Shown: one piece after another, positions 23,401 to 35,668 of the stretch | How the letters are laid out: the number at the start of each line of letters is the position of its first letter | Numbering within the stretch: the stretch's first letter is position 1 | Assembly (NCBI GenBank): GCA_019787685.1 | Contig: JAHNUO010000032.1 | Span: 124,001-188,000, forward strand | DNA: 64,000 bases | Direction: 5' to 3' | Source of the DNA: Chiua virens | Lineage: Eukaryota; Basidiomycota; Agaricomycetes; Boletales; Boletaceae | Notes under the pieces: generated by a model | What the model was told of the DNA's origin: nothing | Seen by the model: the letters and a program-made list of their open reading frames with translations, nothing else | Databases searched by the model: none | Program-made: the position numbers and the translations under genes

Positions 23401-23472
23401 GCCCGTTTAGCTCAGTGGTAGAGCGCGCCACTCGTAATGGTGAGGTCGGTTGTTCAATCCAGCCAGTGGGCA
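23401..23472 (+). tRNA. tRNA-Thr (anticodon CGT)
   Basis: A 72-nt cloverleaf with acceptor GCCCGTT/AGTGGGC (two G-T pairs), D-arm GCTC/GAGC, anticodon stem CGCCA/TGGTG with loop CTCGTAA (anticodon CGT), T-arm GGTTG/CAGCC with TTCAATC, and discriminator A. It is followed at once by a G and a run of six T residues (Pol III terminator). There is no intron. It differs from the copy at 13403 mainly by compensating or wobble changes. Confidence 0.93.
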
Positions 23473-24577
23473 GTTTTTTGATCCCTTCCTTGTAGTTCTT
23501 CTCGATAAAAAAAAGGTTCTCGCTGCGCACCCTTGATGTTCCAATCGAGTTCCCCCGCCGAGATGCGAATAAGCAATATTCATTCCTGCACAAGGGCAGT
23601 AGCCCGTTGTCAATCCTCGCCCCACGCTAGCTAGTCATCACTTTATTGGTGGAACCCCATTCGATCGATGCAGCGCTGTTACGGACGACTGCGCCTTCCT
23701 CACACACCGAATCAAGGAGTCATTGCAAGGTGACGCCATCGTGGTGAGTGCGGCGATGACCTACCCTTTCCTGATAGCATTTAGCAGAAACGAGCACGAC
23801 GTTGACACCTTGTTATGTTAGGACCACAAACACCTACACACTCACCAGTACCCCGTCAATGCCTATCACAATTTGCACTCGAGCATCAGGGGCAGTGCGC
23901 TTTTGAGTTGAGGACTCGACCCAGGTTCATGCGACCGCCCAGAGAGATACCTGAAACGATACATCCTCAGTTCGATCCAGCGAGGTTGAGACACCCAAAT
24001 GAGGACTCAGTAGGAAGCACATGAGGACTCATCGTGATTCCTCTGCCAAGGTTTATGCAGACCATATACATTTCAAGGGGCCGTGAGAGACCAGGTTCCA
24101 GATATAAGTTTGTCATACCGAAAGAGGGTGACTCGTAGAGACGAGAATGGCGTCGTTCTCTCGCTAATCGCTGGTGTAAGCCCCGACCACGAGATTAGTC
24201 TGCAGAAAGCAGAATTTTATCACTCTTGACCACTCTGTGGCAAGGAATAAGTGTATTGACCTGAGATAGCAAAAGTCGGTCGAGGTGAGGAGCGGACTAA
24301 GTGTAAGAGATCGCATCTGGTGGAAACCGACAGACCCGAAGTCGACATCCTAGAAAAGCGAGCCACTGGCCATGTTTTCGCACTTTCTTCCAGATTACCC
24401 TTGCGAGGTATCCTGATACTAGGGTATTGTCAGGGAGGTTGCTCGGATCACATGTAACTCAGGCATGAGAGGTGAGTAAATTATATGGATAACGACGAGT
24501 AAGTATGTCACGACTGCTGTACCTCTATGATGTTCCGTTACAGTCCAACATCATCCACACCTGGCTAACATGGTCAG
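23473..24577. other. Intergenic region, nothing recognised
   Basis: About 1.1 kb between the tRNA and the 3' end of TIM50. No frame shows family likeness. Confidence 0.5.
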
Positions 24578-26345
24578 CTAGTATTTTACCTGCCCCTCCC
24601 CGCCGCCCGCCGTGGTCTTGTCAGCACTTTCTTCAGCCTGTGGCTTCTTTTTGCCTGACATAGTGTCGAGGACGCCGAGCAACGAGCCAGGCATCTCCTT
24701 AGCCATCGCTTGTCTGTCATCTTCCAACAACTTGTCAAACTCAGCCTTGTGCGATGCAATGTACGCCTGTTCTTCCTTGTACTGACGTTGTGCTTCTGTA
24801 CGCTTTTGCTCGAGGTAGGTTGGCGGGATGGGCGAATGAGAGGACTGCGGCAGTTCAGCGTAATCAATATAAACATGAAGGCGAACGCCGGAAACTTACC
24901 TCGGTGCTCACACCGAACAAGGAGCTCATGGTGAATCCACTGGAGGAAAGTCCTTTGGATTTGCCCTTCCACTCGGCAATGTGGCGCTCACGCGCGTCGG
25001 CCTCCTTCTTGCCATACTCCACAGGAATGTCTTTGCCACGATAAGCCTCTAGGATGGGGCGGACATCCTGAGGCTTGTAAATACCAATTGCTAAGGCAAA
25101 TATTCTCAGAGAACAAGGGCGGTATCATAGGGAAGCAAAGGGGGACGTACACTCAAGGAATGGGATCATGGCGACGAGGCCCTTATCACCAGGTGTACCC
25201 GTCCATTTAGGAAGCACGATCGAGTTTTCGGGGTGTGTCGAAGTATGTTCTTCGTGAGTATCGAGCAGGATGACTTTTGAGAGGTCGCGGTTGAGGTAAG
25301 AAAGATCCTTGATTGAACGACACGGAATCTAGACTTGCACAAATGTAACACACAAGCCACTCACTTTGACAATCTTGCCGTCGACGGAGCGGGTTGCGTC
25401 GCGGAAAAGCTTGTAGGTAACGAAAAAATTATAAGGATCCAGTTTCTCGATTATGGGGACAGCAGTCTAGAAGAATAGAGATTAGCCACGACCTCGTCAT
25501 TGGTGAAAGGAAGGAGCGCACGTAGTGGTTTTGCGTGGTAAAAATAACGATTTCATAAAATTGAGACAGATATGCAAGGAAATAATCAACTCCTGGACGC
25601 TTGGCCGTCCGCCAGCCTTTTTGTCGCTGAAAGGAAATTATTTATCCCCCACATGATCATTGTACGTGTTGGCTCACATCCCAAATAGAAGTTATTAACA
25701 GATCATCCATGGAGACCAGAAGTGTGTAAGGCTTTTGGTGAGGACTGGGAAGAGGTGGGGGAAGAAGTTCGGTCCATGCGGGTTTGTTGAAGTACTGGAG
25801 ACGAATTTCAACAGAGAAGCCCCGCATATATTCAGTTGGAATAACATACGTCAAACATGTCCGCGAATCGTTCCTTGGTGCGCGCCCACCGACCTGAGGG
25901 CGCGTCCTCGATCTTCTATCGAACCCACCCAGGCATTAGTTTCACAGAGAAGAGCCAGAAATCGATTAAAGCATACCACTTTCTTGCTCGCAAGTTCATC
26001 CGCCTCCCACTCCCGCCCGAGATAGAGAACTTGCACCCCGACGGCAATAGCAAGGATACCGAGCGAGGTTCGTGCCAAAAATCTGCGACGCCGTTCTATG
26101 GAAGAAAGGGAGTCTTTGGAAGACTTTGCACCTGTTCGTTCTGTCCTTTCTGCCTGGTCCAAACGTTTGGCGGGGTCGATGTCGAGGCTGGGGAGAGAGG
26201 AACGGGTTGTCGAGGTTGCTGGCGGGGGCGGTGGTGGCTGCTCGGGGGCGGTTGACTTTGGGGGCACATGAGAGGCGAGACAGCGCACGGACCGCGGTGC
26301 GAACGACCGCGTTCGAACGGCTCCCCGCAAGACAACAGAAAACAT
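24578..26345 (-). CDS. TIM50: TIM50, mitochondrial inner-membrane import receptor
   Basis: Tim50 is a subunit of the TIM23 complex that accepts presequence proteins in the intermembrane space. The ATG at 26343-26345 starts an Arg/Ser-rich presequence ([14 protein letters not shown]). A proline-rich stretch follows, then one transmembrane helix (about [21 protein letters not shown]). The HAD/FCP1-like domain begins with [12 protein letters not shown] and [12 protein letters not shown], then a PGVDYF-like region, [37 protein letters not shown] and FLEAIGIY. In the DxDx(T/V) position the first Asp is Ser, as expected for a non-catalytic member. About six short introns. The C-terminal charged helix ends at TAG 24578-24580 after GGGEGQVKY. 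An alternative ATG further upstream would mask the presequence. Confidence 0.92.
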
Positions 26346-26557
26346 TGCAAATTTATCGGTCAAAGTCGAAACTTTTCGGCTATGTGGGTTACTTGCAAAT
26401 TTACCCACGGTCAAACGAGTACAGCCACAGAATCATTGATTATCGTGCTTAAGTTGACCACAGACGAGTTCGAATGTCTATAGAAACAAACATCTAATAT
26501 GTCTCGGAACCCTTCTGGCACGAACCAACATTAGAGCGATACATATTACACGTTCCG

Positions 26558-29523
26558 TCATATCAGTCTCCTCAATTCCTGTCGTGCAGCTTGAAGCCTT
26601 TCCATTTTCTTGTGAATCTCTTGGCGCTTAACTGCAACATCCTTCGACTCCTCTACCATAGTCTTGCAGCGGCTATAGCCATCTGGCCCGGTGATTCGAA
26701 GCCCTTTGTGCAAGGCTTCCTCGAGTCCCTTTTGTAACCCCAGTACCATTTCGTAATCTATGGCCATCGGGACGATGTCCACGAAACGTTTGTAGGCGAC
26801 TGAAGGCGACCCGCATTGTTCAGTCGTGTGGAACAAGCATCACAGTACCAGAAGAAAACGTACCTTGAAGTACGCTCGCACACTGGCCATAATATCTAGA
26901 GCCACTTCCATCGGATCCGGCGGAAGTAGCTTGGGTAGGTCGGCCGCCTTCACGTGAATACCAATCTCACTCAGCCCAGAGAGAATTTTGGTAATCGGGT
27001 CTTGGTTCGAGTTAGTTGAGACGCTTGAGGGAACGCGTGCCACTGTGACGGTGGAATGTACGTGTCAGCTCGTTTAAGTTTGGATAGCAAACTGCTATCG
27101 CTCCTGCATGCTCTATAGTGCGCGAGGAACTTGTCTTTGTAATCGGCGAAATAGTGGGTGTTCAACGTTGCTGGAACTTGCTCGATTGCAAGGAGCCATT
27201 GGATCATCGACTTGGCCCTGGTGGCGGCTTCGTCGAGATGCTCATATACTATCATACTGTTCTACGGTGAGCTATGACTACATTCGGAAATCTCTGCGCC
27301 AGAAACTCACAGCACTGATTGTTTTACAGCTCCTTGACCCAGATGCGCGAAGTGCGCTTCAACGAGCGTGCGAAGGTCTGTCTTTAGGGTGGTATACACC
27401 GATTCAAAGAGGTGAGTCGCCGGCAGGTCCCATTCTTTTGTGAACTCCTGAATGTACGCCTTTTGGACGATGAATGGGTAGTTATCTGGAAGTTCGCGAG
27501 TTCGTGCGCTAGTGCGAGTCAATCAGTTGGAACCGTTGTATAAAGCTATGCTTACTTTTCAGCTCTGTCCAGAACTTCATCGACATATATCTGATTTCCG
27601 TCAGTGCGCCTTTTCTTTGTTGCTGGGCTGTCTTCATTTTGACCACCTGTCAATTTTGCATCTAAGAGAAAGTTCTTGGGGTTCAAGTTATTCCCTTCAC
27701 CTGGTAAATCTTCGTCCTCTTCGTTGTCACCTTCGTTCGCAAGAAATTCTGGCTTGGGGAACGACGGATCATCATTCTTCTTCGCGTTTGTTTCGTATGG
27801 CACATAGTTTGGTACCGTAAGGTGTATCGCCCGGCGAAATGCATTTTGGTGTTTTCGAATCGCTTGAAGGAGGCCATCTTCTGGAGTACCCTCGACACGA
27901 CGGGAAAAGTCTCGGCTAAAATCATTCAGTGCTTTGAGTACTTCAGTTACAGGATCACCAGAGGGGGCTCTTGGGAGCTCGCTTGTCCTCCTTTCTGTTT
28001 CTTGAATCGCACATGTCAGTTCATCCTGAATCTCAGGTAACCTTCACAAGACCACGAGCCCGTCCGAGTCAGTGCTCGAGCATGCATGGACAAGCACCTA
28101 ATTGCTAACTCACCTCTTCGCGATAAGCTCTGACAAAATAACACTCAGTTTCTCAGTGAGTCTGCTCGTCCCCAGGTAACTGTGGTACTCTGACTCCAAT
28201 GAACGCCACTGGCTGTGTCATTGCGAAAAATTCAGCTTCTTGTTCGCGGGCATCCGCCCAAGTGATTCCGCTGGCAATATCCTTGGAAGAGGGTTGTTTG
28301 ACACAGTACCAATTGTTCACCAGAGGTTCAGTGAAATTTTGGATCATCTTGACCCATGCAGCCTCGTCTCCCAATGGAATGCGATCAGGTTTGGTAAGCA
28401 CACCTGCATACACCAAAGCAAATGAGCTATACGCCATAGCACTTACGGTGATGGTCCATTCGCTACTCACCTACGGTTCGCTTCCCATGTTGGTCGAAGC
28501 ACTTTGCAAGATGGTATGCACCTTGATTTTCGAAATCGGCTAGTATGTGATATTATCAGTAGCATATAGACTTGGGGAAGGATCGAGACACTCACTCTCG
28601 CAAGTCACTGTGAGCAAAATCACACAACTCGGCTTCTCAATGTAGGAAGTCACCAAAGACTTCACCAGCTCAATATCCCTCTCACTTCCGCCACAACCCA
28701 CGCTTGCGATAAGACCCGGAAGATCTACAAAGGAAAGATCTGCAAGATCACTTCCACTAATTTCCAATGAAACATAATTCTTTGAAAACGAAACTTCGTT
28801 CTTGTTTGGGACATCATCATCCTCGAGATATACTTGAGGGTCGGTCGATGGATTGAGGATTGCATGTTGTGCACGTCGAATGCGGTCCTCTACAAGAGAA
28901 GGCGAGGAGATAGGATCGCCGAACGTCACCAGACGGACAGGTATGGGTGCGCCGTGGACATCCGTGCTAAAGTGCAGCTTCACCGCGCATTTCCATGGCG
29001 CATCCGAGTGCGAGAGTTTGCACTCAGTGGGACACCTAGATGGTCGCGAATAAGTGAGAAGATGCTCGTAAGGTGAGAAGTTGAGACAGAGATACCTGGT
29101 ACATGTCCCTGACGAACGAGGAAGAGTAATACCGGATATAGACTCGATCAGTGATGATTTACCAGCGCTTTGATTTCCAATGACAGCGATCATGGGCAGG
29201 TCGATGTCAGTCTGAACGCTAAAGGCTTTCATTTGAGTCAGAGAGACGATAGTCAGAGTATTGCATTACCCAGTATCATGCAGACGGTTCACCAGCTCCA
29301 GCATCTCTCTTCGATTTTGTGCACTGTTCACATCTGAAAGGCCCACAGCCTTGTCGCTGCTAGGATCAATGGCCATCAGTGATGCAGTCCTTTGGTTGAT
29401 GAATGATTTAAACTAGGATTCAACAATGACCCACCTCTCGAAGGAGATGGACTCTTGCTTGTTACCACCGCCACTCACATGTACAGGCATAATGGTTGTT
29501 GAAGGCGTCTGAAAAAACGACAT
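26558..29523 (-). CDS. Dynamin-like GTPase, copy A
   Basis: Large GTPase of the dynamin superfamily that would self-assemble and act in membrane remodelling. G1 is GNQSAGKSS, the switch region has SSGTCTR, G3 is DLPG in VDLPGLIASV, and G4 is TKPD. The stalk follows, and the last exons (VDIVPMAIDYEMVLG to RQELRRLI) form a GTPase effector domain. It lacks a PH domain and a proline-rich tail, so it resembles the vacuolar/Mx-like type more than classical dynamin. The start exon (29523) is followed by an intron near 29402-29446 and several others. The stalk has an acidic insertion (27560-27760) with a KKRRTDG basic patch that copy B lacks. The stop is TGA 26558-26560. It is a tandem paralogue of the gene at 31553-34297. 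Confidence 0.88.
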
Positions 29524-30556
29524 GGCTGTATTTTTTTTTTTCAGTTTCGTACTGCAGCTTGTGGCCAACGGCACAGCATTGGTGAGCAAACCTCGGCCAC
29601 CATGCCGAATATTTACCAAGTATGTATGGGTAACCGGCGGGGAAATTTACACTACCGCTATCGTGTATGGGTAAATCGGCAACTTGGAAGCACAGGGGGG
29701 CACCATTATCACTCGACGCCCATGATGGCCGAACTTATGAGCAGTCTCATTCACAAATGAAACAGTGTCAAAGCAAGTAGTATCCAGTACACTACTACCA
29801 TTTCCCCTCCCTCCTCCAGATGCCGTGGTTTTTCTCTATCGGCGAAATTAGTGCTCCTACACTAGTGCCAAGATCTTACTAGCACACCACTGCCGTTTCC
29901 TCTTACTCCTCTAACCTTGTGGATTCAGATCTCATCTTACACCTGGCTTGCTGCCAGTGCTATTCGGAGTCGGAGTTCTGGTAGCACTCTCACATCTCAC
30001 GCCCACTCCTCTGAGTCCCTCACTATATCAACATCCCCATTCCCAGTTCCGTTAACACTTGAAATGCGCATTGGCAAGTGTTTCGAATTTCAATTTCAAG
30101 TACATAAGTTACATATTACCGTCGTACTCATGCACCAGCTACGAAGAAAGTGATGCCTAATTGGTAACATTGATGGATCTGCAGGTATTACATAATTCAG
30201 TTTGGTTCGGTTTTTGAAGTTCTTTGAACGACCAACCATTTGAACCACGGAGTTCTTTTTTTACACCAATGCTGACCATTGTACATGCCCCAGTTGTCCT
30301 AGCTTCAAGCATTCTCTAATCAATGAAGTCGTCCAGTACACGTTTGAAATGTAAACTGTCCACCAACTCCATCCTAATTGTAACAGCACGATCGGCGGCT
30401 ATCAGCCTTGTGGCAGAGTCGAGACGGGTTGTTATCGACCTTCCTCATCTCTATCGTTGAGCCTACCTGTTTTACACACGCGGTTAGACACGTCAAGTTA
30501 TCTGCGTCACCGACCTTGGTCCTGAATTTCAATCTTGGCGGCTCCCACCACCCGGA
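29524..30556. other. Upstream region of dynamin copy A
   Basis: About 1 kb with no supported gene. It contains the promoter of the copy A gene and two similar pyrimidine-rich segments near 29795-29830 and 29880-29915. Confidence 0.45.
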
Positions 30557-30687
30557 GTCGTGCTCGCGAACGCGCGGTACGGTAAAGACAAGTTGCGCGT
30601 CTTTCACATCAAGCGCGAGAGGGACGGTCCGCACTACGTTGTCGAGTACAACGTCACCCTGCTAGTAGAAGGCGATTTCGACGTTTC
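30557..30687 (+). pseudogene. Uricase exon relic
   Basis: The plus strand encodes NARYGKDKLRVF followed by HYVVEYNVTLLVEGDFDVS, which is the N-terminal exon of urate oxidase (conserved ARYGKDxVRV and LLEGD..TS). A good donor GTGAGT follows at 30688. No start codon is found upstream and the next expected exon (ADNS..VATDS) is absent, so this is an isolated fragment. Confidence 0.75.
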
Positions 30688-30851
30688 GTGAGTCACATAC
30701 GCCTACGTCTGATCTGGCCGACATATCGAATCACCTCACATCTCGTCCAGGGTATGGTAACCCTGCCATTTCTCTAAAGTCGGCAAGTCAGACACTGGGA
30801 ATCACACCTGGAAGGGACATGGATCGATCCATCAACATCTCTTACTGATTC

Positions 30852-31473
30852 TGTTTCTCTCCCGGCGGTAGCAAACTCACGCTTGGATACCTCTATGATG
30901 TCAAGATTGACATGCACATCCTGGTTCCACTGAAAAATCTCGGTGAGCATTCAGATAAGGGAACAGAAACTAAAGGGGGAGAGAAGAAGGCAAAGCCGAC
31001 ACGGAGTCGGTGCGCTCGAGTATTTTGGGGATGGAAGGCCCTTTGGACAGAACTGTGAAGGTCTGGGACACGTCGGGAAATGGGGAACAAGCAGGGGCTT
31101 CAATGTTGCACAACACAGAAGTTTGGGCAGTGACGAAGGACGGTACGAAGGTTATCAGCTCTGACAGGAAAGGGGTCGTCAGAGTGTGGGACGTGCAGTC
31201 GCACAACTTGATCAATGAACTTATCGAGGGTGCGAAGGTGTACTTGAAATCTATCTGGACGATCAACTCATGACAGTCAGTGTCCGGGAGCACTGTCACA
31301 GTGGAAATGCACACTCTGCAGGGCAGGGCACACAGGTAAACGACATCAACGCGTATCACATTTTCTCGCTCTGTTTATCTCCCGACGGTAGCAGGTTCGC
31401 TTCTGAGACATGCGAAAAGATCTTTGTGTATGGTGTCAAGACTTGCACACGCATCTTCGGTCCACTCGTATGA
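30852..31473 (+). pseudogene. WD40 repeat relic
   Basis: Plus-strand pieces in different frames match the WD40 family at 16.8-17.7 and 60.3 kb: FCFSPGGSKLTLGYLYDV (30852-30945), DRTVKVWDTSGNGEQAGASM, VTKDGTKVISSDRKGVVRVW and SHNLINEL (31030-31240), and SLCLSPDGSRFAS with TRIFGPL (31367-31470). Frame changes, a stop and a duplicated or out-of-order CFSPDG blade show it is decayed. Confidence 0.75.
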
Positions 31474-31552
31474 TGACAAGGTATAAAGGACACAATTTAC
31501 TAACCAAGATACAGATGACAACCATTATCTCCGACTTTTCACCCGCGTAGAC

Positions 31553-34297
31553 TTACATCAACCGTTTCAATTCTTGACGCGCGGCCCGGAGCCGTTTCAT
31601 CTTCTCGAGAATCTCTTGACGGGCTGTCACAACGCCGATGCGCTCCTCCAGCATGCCCTTACAGCGTTCGTACCCATTCGGTCCAGTAATCTCCAGTCCC
31701 TCCTGGATGGCCTTGTCGATGCCCTTTTGTATGCCGAGCACCATTTCGTGATCGATGGCCATCGGGACCATGTCTGCAAAGCGTTTGTAGGAGACTATAA
31801 ATACAATACGTGAGTCGACTTAATCCAGAGTATCATCGGGGATCGAATCTTACCTTGGAAGTAGGCCCGAACGCTCGCCATGATGTTCAATGCCGACTCG
31901 ATCGGGTCCGGTGGAAGGAGTTTTGGGAGGTCAACGGCTGTGACTGTGATCCCGAGGTCATTGAGACGCGCAAGGGCGGTGGAAATCAATCCCTCGCGCT
32001 CGTCCGATCGCTTGGCCTGTCGACCCAGCTGAAGTTTGGTCACAAGATCCCTCTCGTCTCGACAAGCTTTGTAATATGCGAGGAACTTGTCTTTATAGTC
32101 GGAGTAGTAGTGTGTATTGAGCGTAGTTGGATTGTCCTCGAGATCAAGCAACCATTGGATCCTCTCTTTGGTCCTCTCCGCAGCTTCATCGAGGTGGTCG
32201 TTAACAACCATCCTTTTCCGTGGTGAGCTCAGATAGCATCAGTGAGTAGAAATAATACTTACTGTATCGCTTGGTTCGTGTTGCCATTTCCCATATGCGC
32301 AAAATGTTGATCGACAAGCTTCGCAAGATCTGCTTTCAAAATCGCCTGAACTTCATCGAAAAAGTCCATCGCCGGTTCCTTCCACTTTCGTATGATTTGC
32401 TTGATGTATGCGTGTTGGACTACGAAAGGATAATTATCTGGGAGTTCTCGGGTACGGGCGCTGATAAAACAAAAATTCTGTCAAATTGCGACATGAGGAG
32501 GAAGAGAAAACATACTTTTGAGCTCGATCTAGGACTTCGTCAACATAAATTTTGTGGTCGACATCCACCTCCCCATAGCTTCCATCTTCGTGGGCCAAAA
32601 ATTCGGGCTCCGGAAGTTCCTTCTCATATGCCTTCTCACAAGGGACGAAGGCTGGGGTCGTTCTTCGTATGGCTATCTTGAAGTCTTGTTGATGTGGGCG
32701 AATGGTCTGTAACAATCCGTCTTCTTCGGGAGTACCTGCGACGCGGCGCTCGAGGTCTCTCACAAAATTTCTGAGGATATGGTGCACTTCGCCGACCGGA
32801 TCGCTAGATGGTGGTTTCGGGAGAGCGCGTAACTTTAACTCGGTCTCCTGATATGCGTTTGACAGTTCCTCTTGGATCTTAGGAAGTCTTGTTCGAAATT
32901 GTTAGTAAATGAAGGACAAGACAATAGACGACTGCCGACTAACCTTTTTGCGATCAGCTCTGATAAAATCACGCTTAACCTCCGTACAAGGAAGCTAGTT
33001 CTCAAAAATTGGTGGTATTGAGATTCGAGAGAGCACCAAGGTTGCGTAGAGCTGAACCAATTGTTTTCCTGACGGCGTGCCTCTGACCATGTGATGCCTC
33101 TCAAAACGTCTTGTGAAGAAGGCTGTTTGACACAGTACCAGTTGTTCGACAGTGGTTCCGTTTCGTTCCGAAGGATCCTCAGCCACGCGTGTTCGTCGCC
33201 TGCTGGTATGCGATCCGGTTTCGTGAGCACACCTGCGAAACCACGGTTAATCAGGCGTGAAGAGAAACTGATTGATATTGACTTGCCGACAGTTCTCTTT
33301 CCGTCTGGGTCGTATTGCTTCGCGAGATGGTGTGCGCCCTGGTTCTCGAAGTCGGCTGGTGCAAAACGACCTGAGAACTCTAACAACCAAAATTAAGTGA
33401 AATACCTACTTTCGCATGCAACGGTGAGGAGAATGACACAACTTGGCCTCTCGATGTATGAGATAACCAAGGATTTGACAAGCTCAATGTCACGATCATC
33501 GCCTGCTCTGCTGACGCTTGCAATGAGACCCGGGAGGTCCACGAAGGAAAGATCCGTGAGTTCCGGCCCACTGATCTCCAATGAAACATAATTCTTGGAA
33601 AAGGACACTTCGCTTTCATCTGACAAGTCCTCCTCTTCAAGATATTGCTTAGGATCATTAGACGGGTTGAGGATGGCTCGCTGAGCACGCCGAATGCGAT
33701 CCTCGACCTCAGACTTGGAGGTGATGGGTTCGCCAAAGGATACAACCTTGACAGGGATGGGTACACCCCTGGCATCGGTACTGAAGTGTAGCTTCACCAA
33801 GCATTTCCACGGCGACTCTGACTGAGAAAGTTTGCATTCTGTGGGACAACTGCGGGAAACGTGAACATATAATCAACCTTGGGAGAAATAACTTACCGGG
33901 TACACGTTCCTGAGGAACGAGGAAGTGTGATGCCCGAGATGGACTCGATAAGTGAAGATTTTCCCGCACTCTGGTTTCCGATGACAGCGATCATAGGAAG
34001 GTCGATGTCAGTCTGTACCCTGCCGAACATTCGTCGTGAGTCCTCCAATTCAGTTGAGGGCAGAGCTCCATACCCGGTGTCACGCAGACGGTTGATTAGC
34101 TGAAGCATGGCTTTTCTGTTACCGGAATCTTCGGAGCCAGAAAGACCCACACCCAAGTCGTTTGTATCATCGACGGCAACCTTGGAGGTAACTCTGATGC
34201 TTGGAAAGGACTCTGAGGACTCAGCTGTAAACATAGAAGAGGTGGCGGAGTCGGAACGGCGGCCTCGTGGCGTCGATGGAGCGATTGCAGGAAACAT
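31553..34297 (-). CDS. Dynamin-like GTPase, copy B
   Basis: A tandem paralogue of the gene at 26558-29523, with identical blocks around GNQSAGKSS and VSFSKNYVSLEIS. G motifs are GNQSAGKSS, SSGTCTR, DLPG and TKPD. A stalk and a GED-like C-terminus (IVPMAIDHEMVLG to QELKRLM) follow. It has an extra segment before the G domain (GALPSTELEDSRRMFG) that copy A lacks, and a shorter stalk loop (AYEKELPEPEFLAHE). The start is taken as the ATG at 34295-34297 (MFPAIAPSTPRGRRSD). Sequence upstream in frame begins with GTG and lies too near the TATA box. About seven introns, all in phase. The stop is TAA 31553-31555. The role is probably membrane fission or remodelling, but the organelle is not known. Confidence 0.88.
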
Positions 34298-34340
34298 GTA
34301 ACTGGGAGAATGGGAGGGAGGCTCCACGAGGGGGGGGGGT

Positions 34341-34349
34341 GTTATATAG
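34341..34349 (-). promoter_or_regulatory. TATA box of dynamin copy B
   Basis: The minus strand reads CTATATAAC about 45 bases upstream of the ATG at 34297, which would place transcription start close to the start codon. A nine- or ten-base G run sits between them on the plus strand. Confidence 0.55.
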
Positions 34350-35668
34350 AGTGATTCCAGGAAGCCGTATGAGTGAGGTGAGGCGAGCAGTTGCTGTGGC
34401 GTGGCTTCGTCGTAGTCACCAAGGAAGCGAACCGTTTTGATTTGAAATGCCCCTACAATGCACAGCTACCGTCTCACGGACGACATCGTGACGACAACGA
34501 AGACAACAAAACCTGGTTTCCAAGTATCAGTTTTATCGAATCTGTGCCACCTGAAGTCGCCGACGTTTTAGTTACTTATGCTGTCGCGCAGACTACTCTG
34601 GCGAAAAGAATTTACATTGTAGCCTGCCAGTTTTGTTGCCATGACCGCTACAGGAACTTCGGTATTAAGTTACGATTCGGAGCTCATGCGGCAACGCCCA
34701 TGCACCGATTGGTGTTTAGTTCCTAAAGAGGGTACCGCAGATCAGTGAATTCCGACGCCACCGTTGATAGGTACACGAGGCATACTATGCTTTACATAAA
34801 CTTTCGCACTGTTTTCTTGGCGGACGACGACCAAATCGTGAAGGCAAGCATGAGACACTGAATGAGAATAAAGGACAACGATTCGAGCCGGAGTTACTAC
34901 GTATGAGTGCATACAGCATCGACGTACACTCCGACAAACAACCCCACACACCGGCATTGCACCACTCGCTTCCGAACTCCTGAACTCCTCCCACAAAGTC
35001 TGTCCCATCGTCATGATTCCAGCCATGGGATAATGTAGCTGCACATTGAAAATGGTGAATGAAGTGGTCACTCGTCCTGTTCCGAAGTCAAGTCTAAGGC
35101 GTGTCATGGACTGCTTTTAGTATGTTGTGATCGATAATGGTCATTGTTGTTGAATAATTTACGCCAGGATGCGACCAGGATGCATAGGAAATCCAACTGT
35201 AGCTTGCCCGTGATTCAGACTGTCACATATTCAAGAAATCGCAAGCAGACATAGTCACCTCCTAGTAGCCGTTGTTCAACTCAAGCTTTCTTTGGAGGCC
35301 CCTTCGAGAACGTGCCATGGTGGGGAAAGGCTCTAGGTTTTTCTCGGCTTTGATGGATACGCATTCACAAAGACCGTGGGGAGGGATGCCTCACGGACAG
35401 TTGCGATGCTGGAGTGGTATAGTGATGACTGATTTGACCTCCGGTTGTTGGGACATAGCTGGTATGACTGATGCCGTAGGGTTTCGGGGACGCTCAGGCT
35501 GGTAGTGGTCTCACCGCGGGTTGCAAGTTCAAACGTTCATAGGTAGACAACTCCGTGACGTCAATGGTTACATAATAAATAGAAAGATTCCAGTCTTGAA
35601 CGAAGGTCATTCACATCCTTCAAGCTTCAACAGTAAAACAGGCCGCCTATGGACAAGTGTATCGCCGA
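34350..35668. other. Intergenic region
   Basis: About 1.3 kb between the start of dynamin copy B and the 3' end of the first sphingomyelinase-like gene. No supported gene is seen. Confidence 0.5.

Noticed and set aside
13404..23472. A mobile element bounded by the two tRNA genes as inverted repeats
   Set aside because: Similarity does not extend beyond the tRNA bodies, there is no target duplicate, and tRNA genes are naturally multicopy; kept only as a rearrangement hint.
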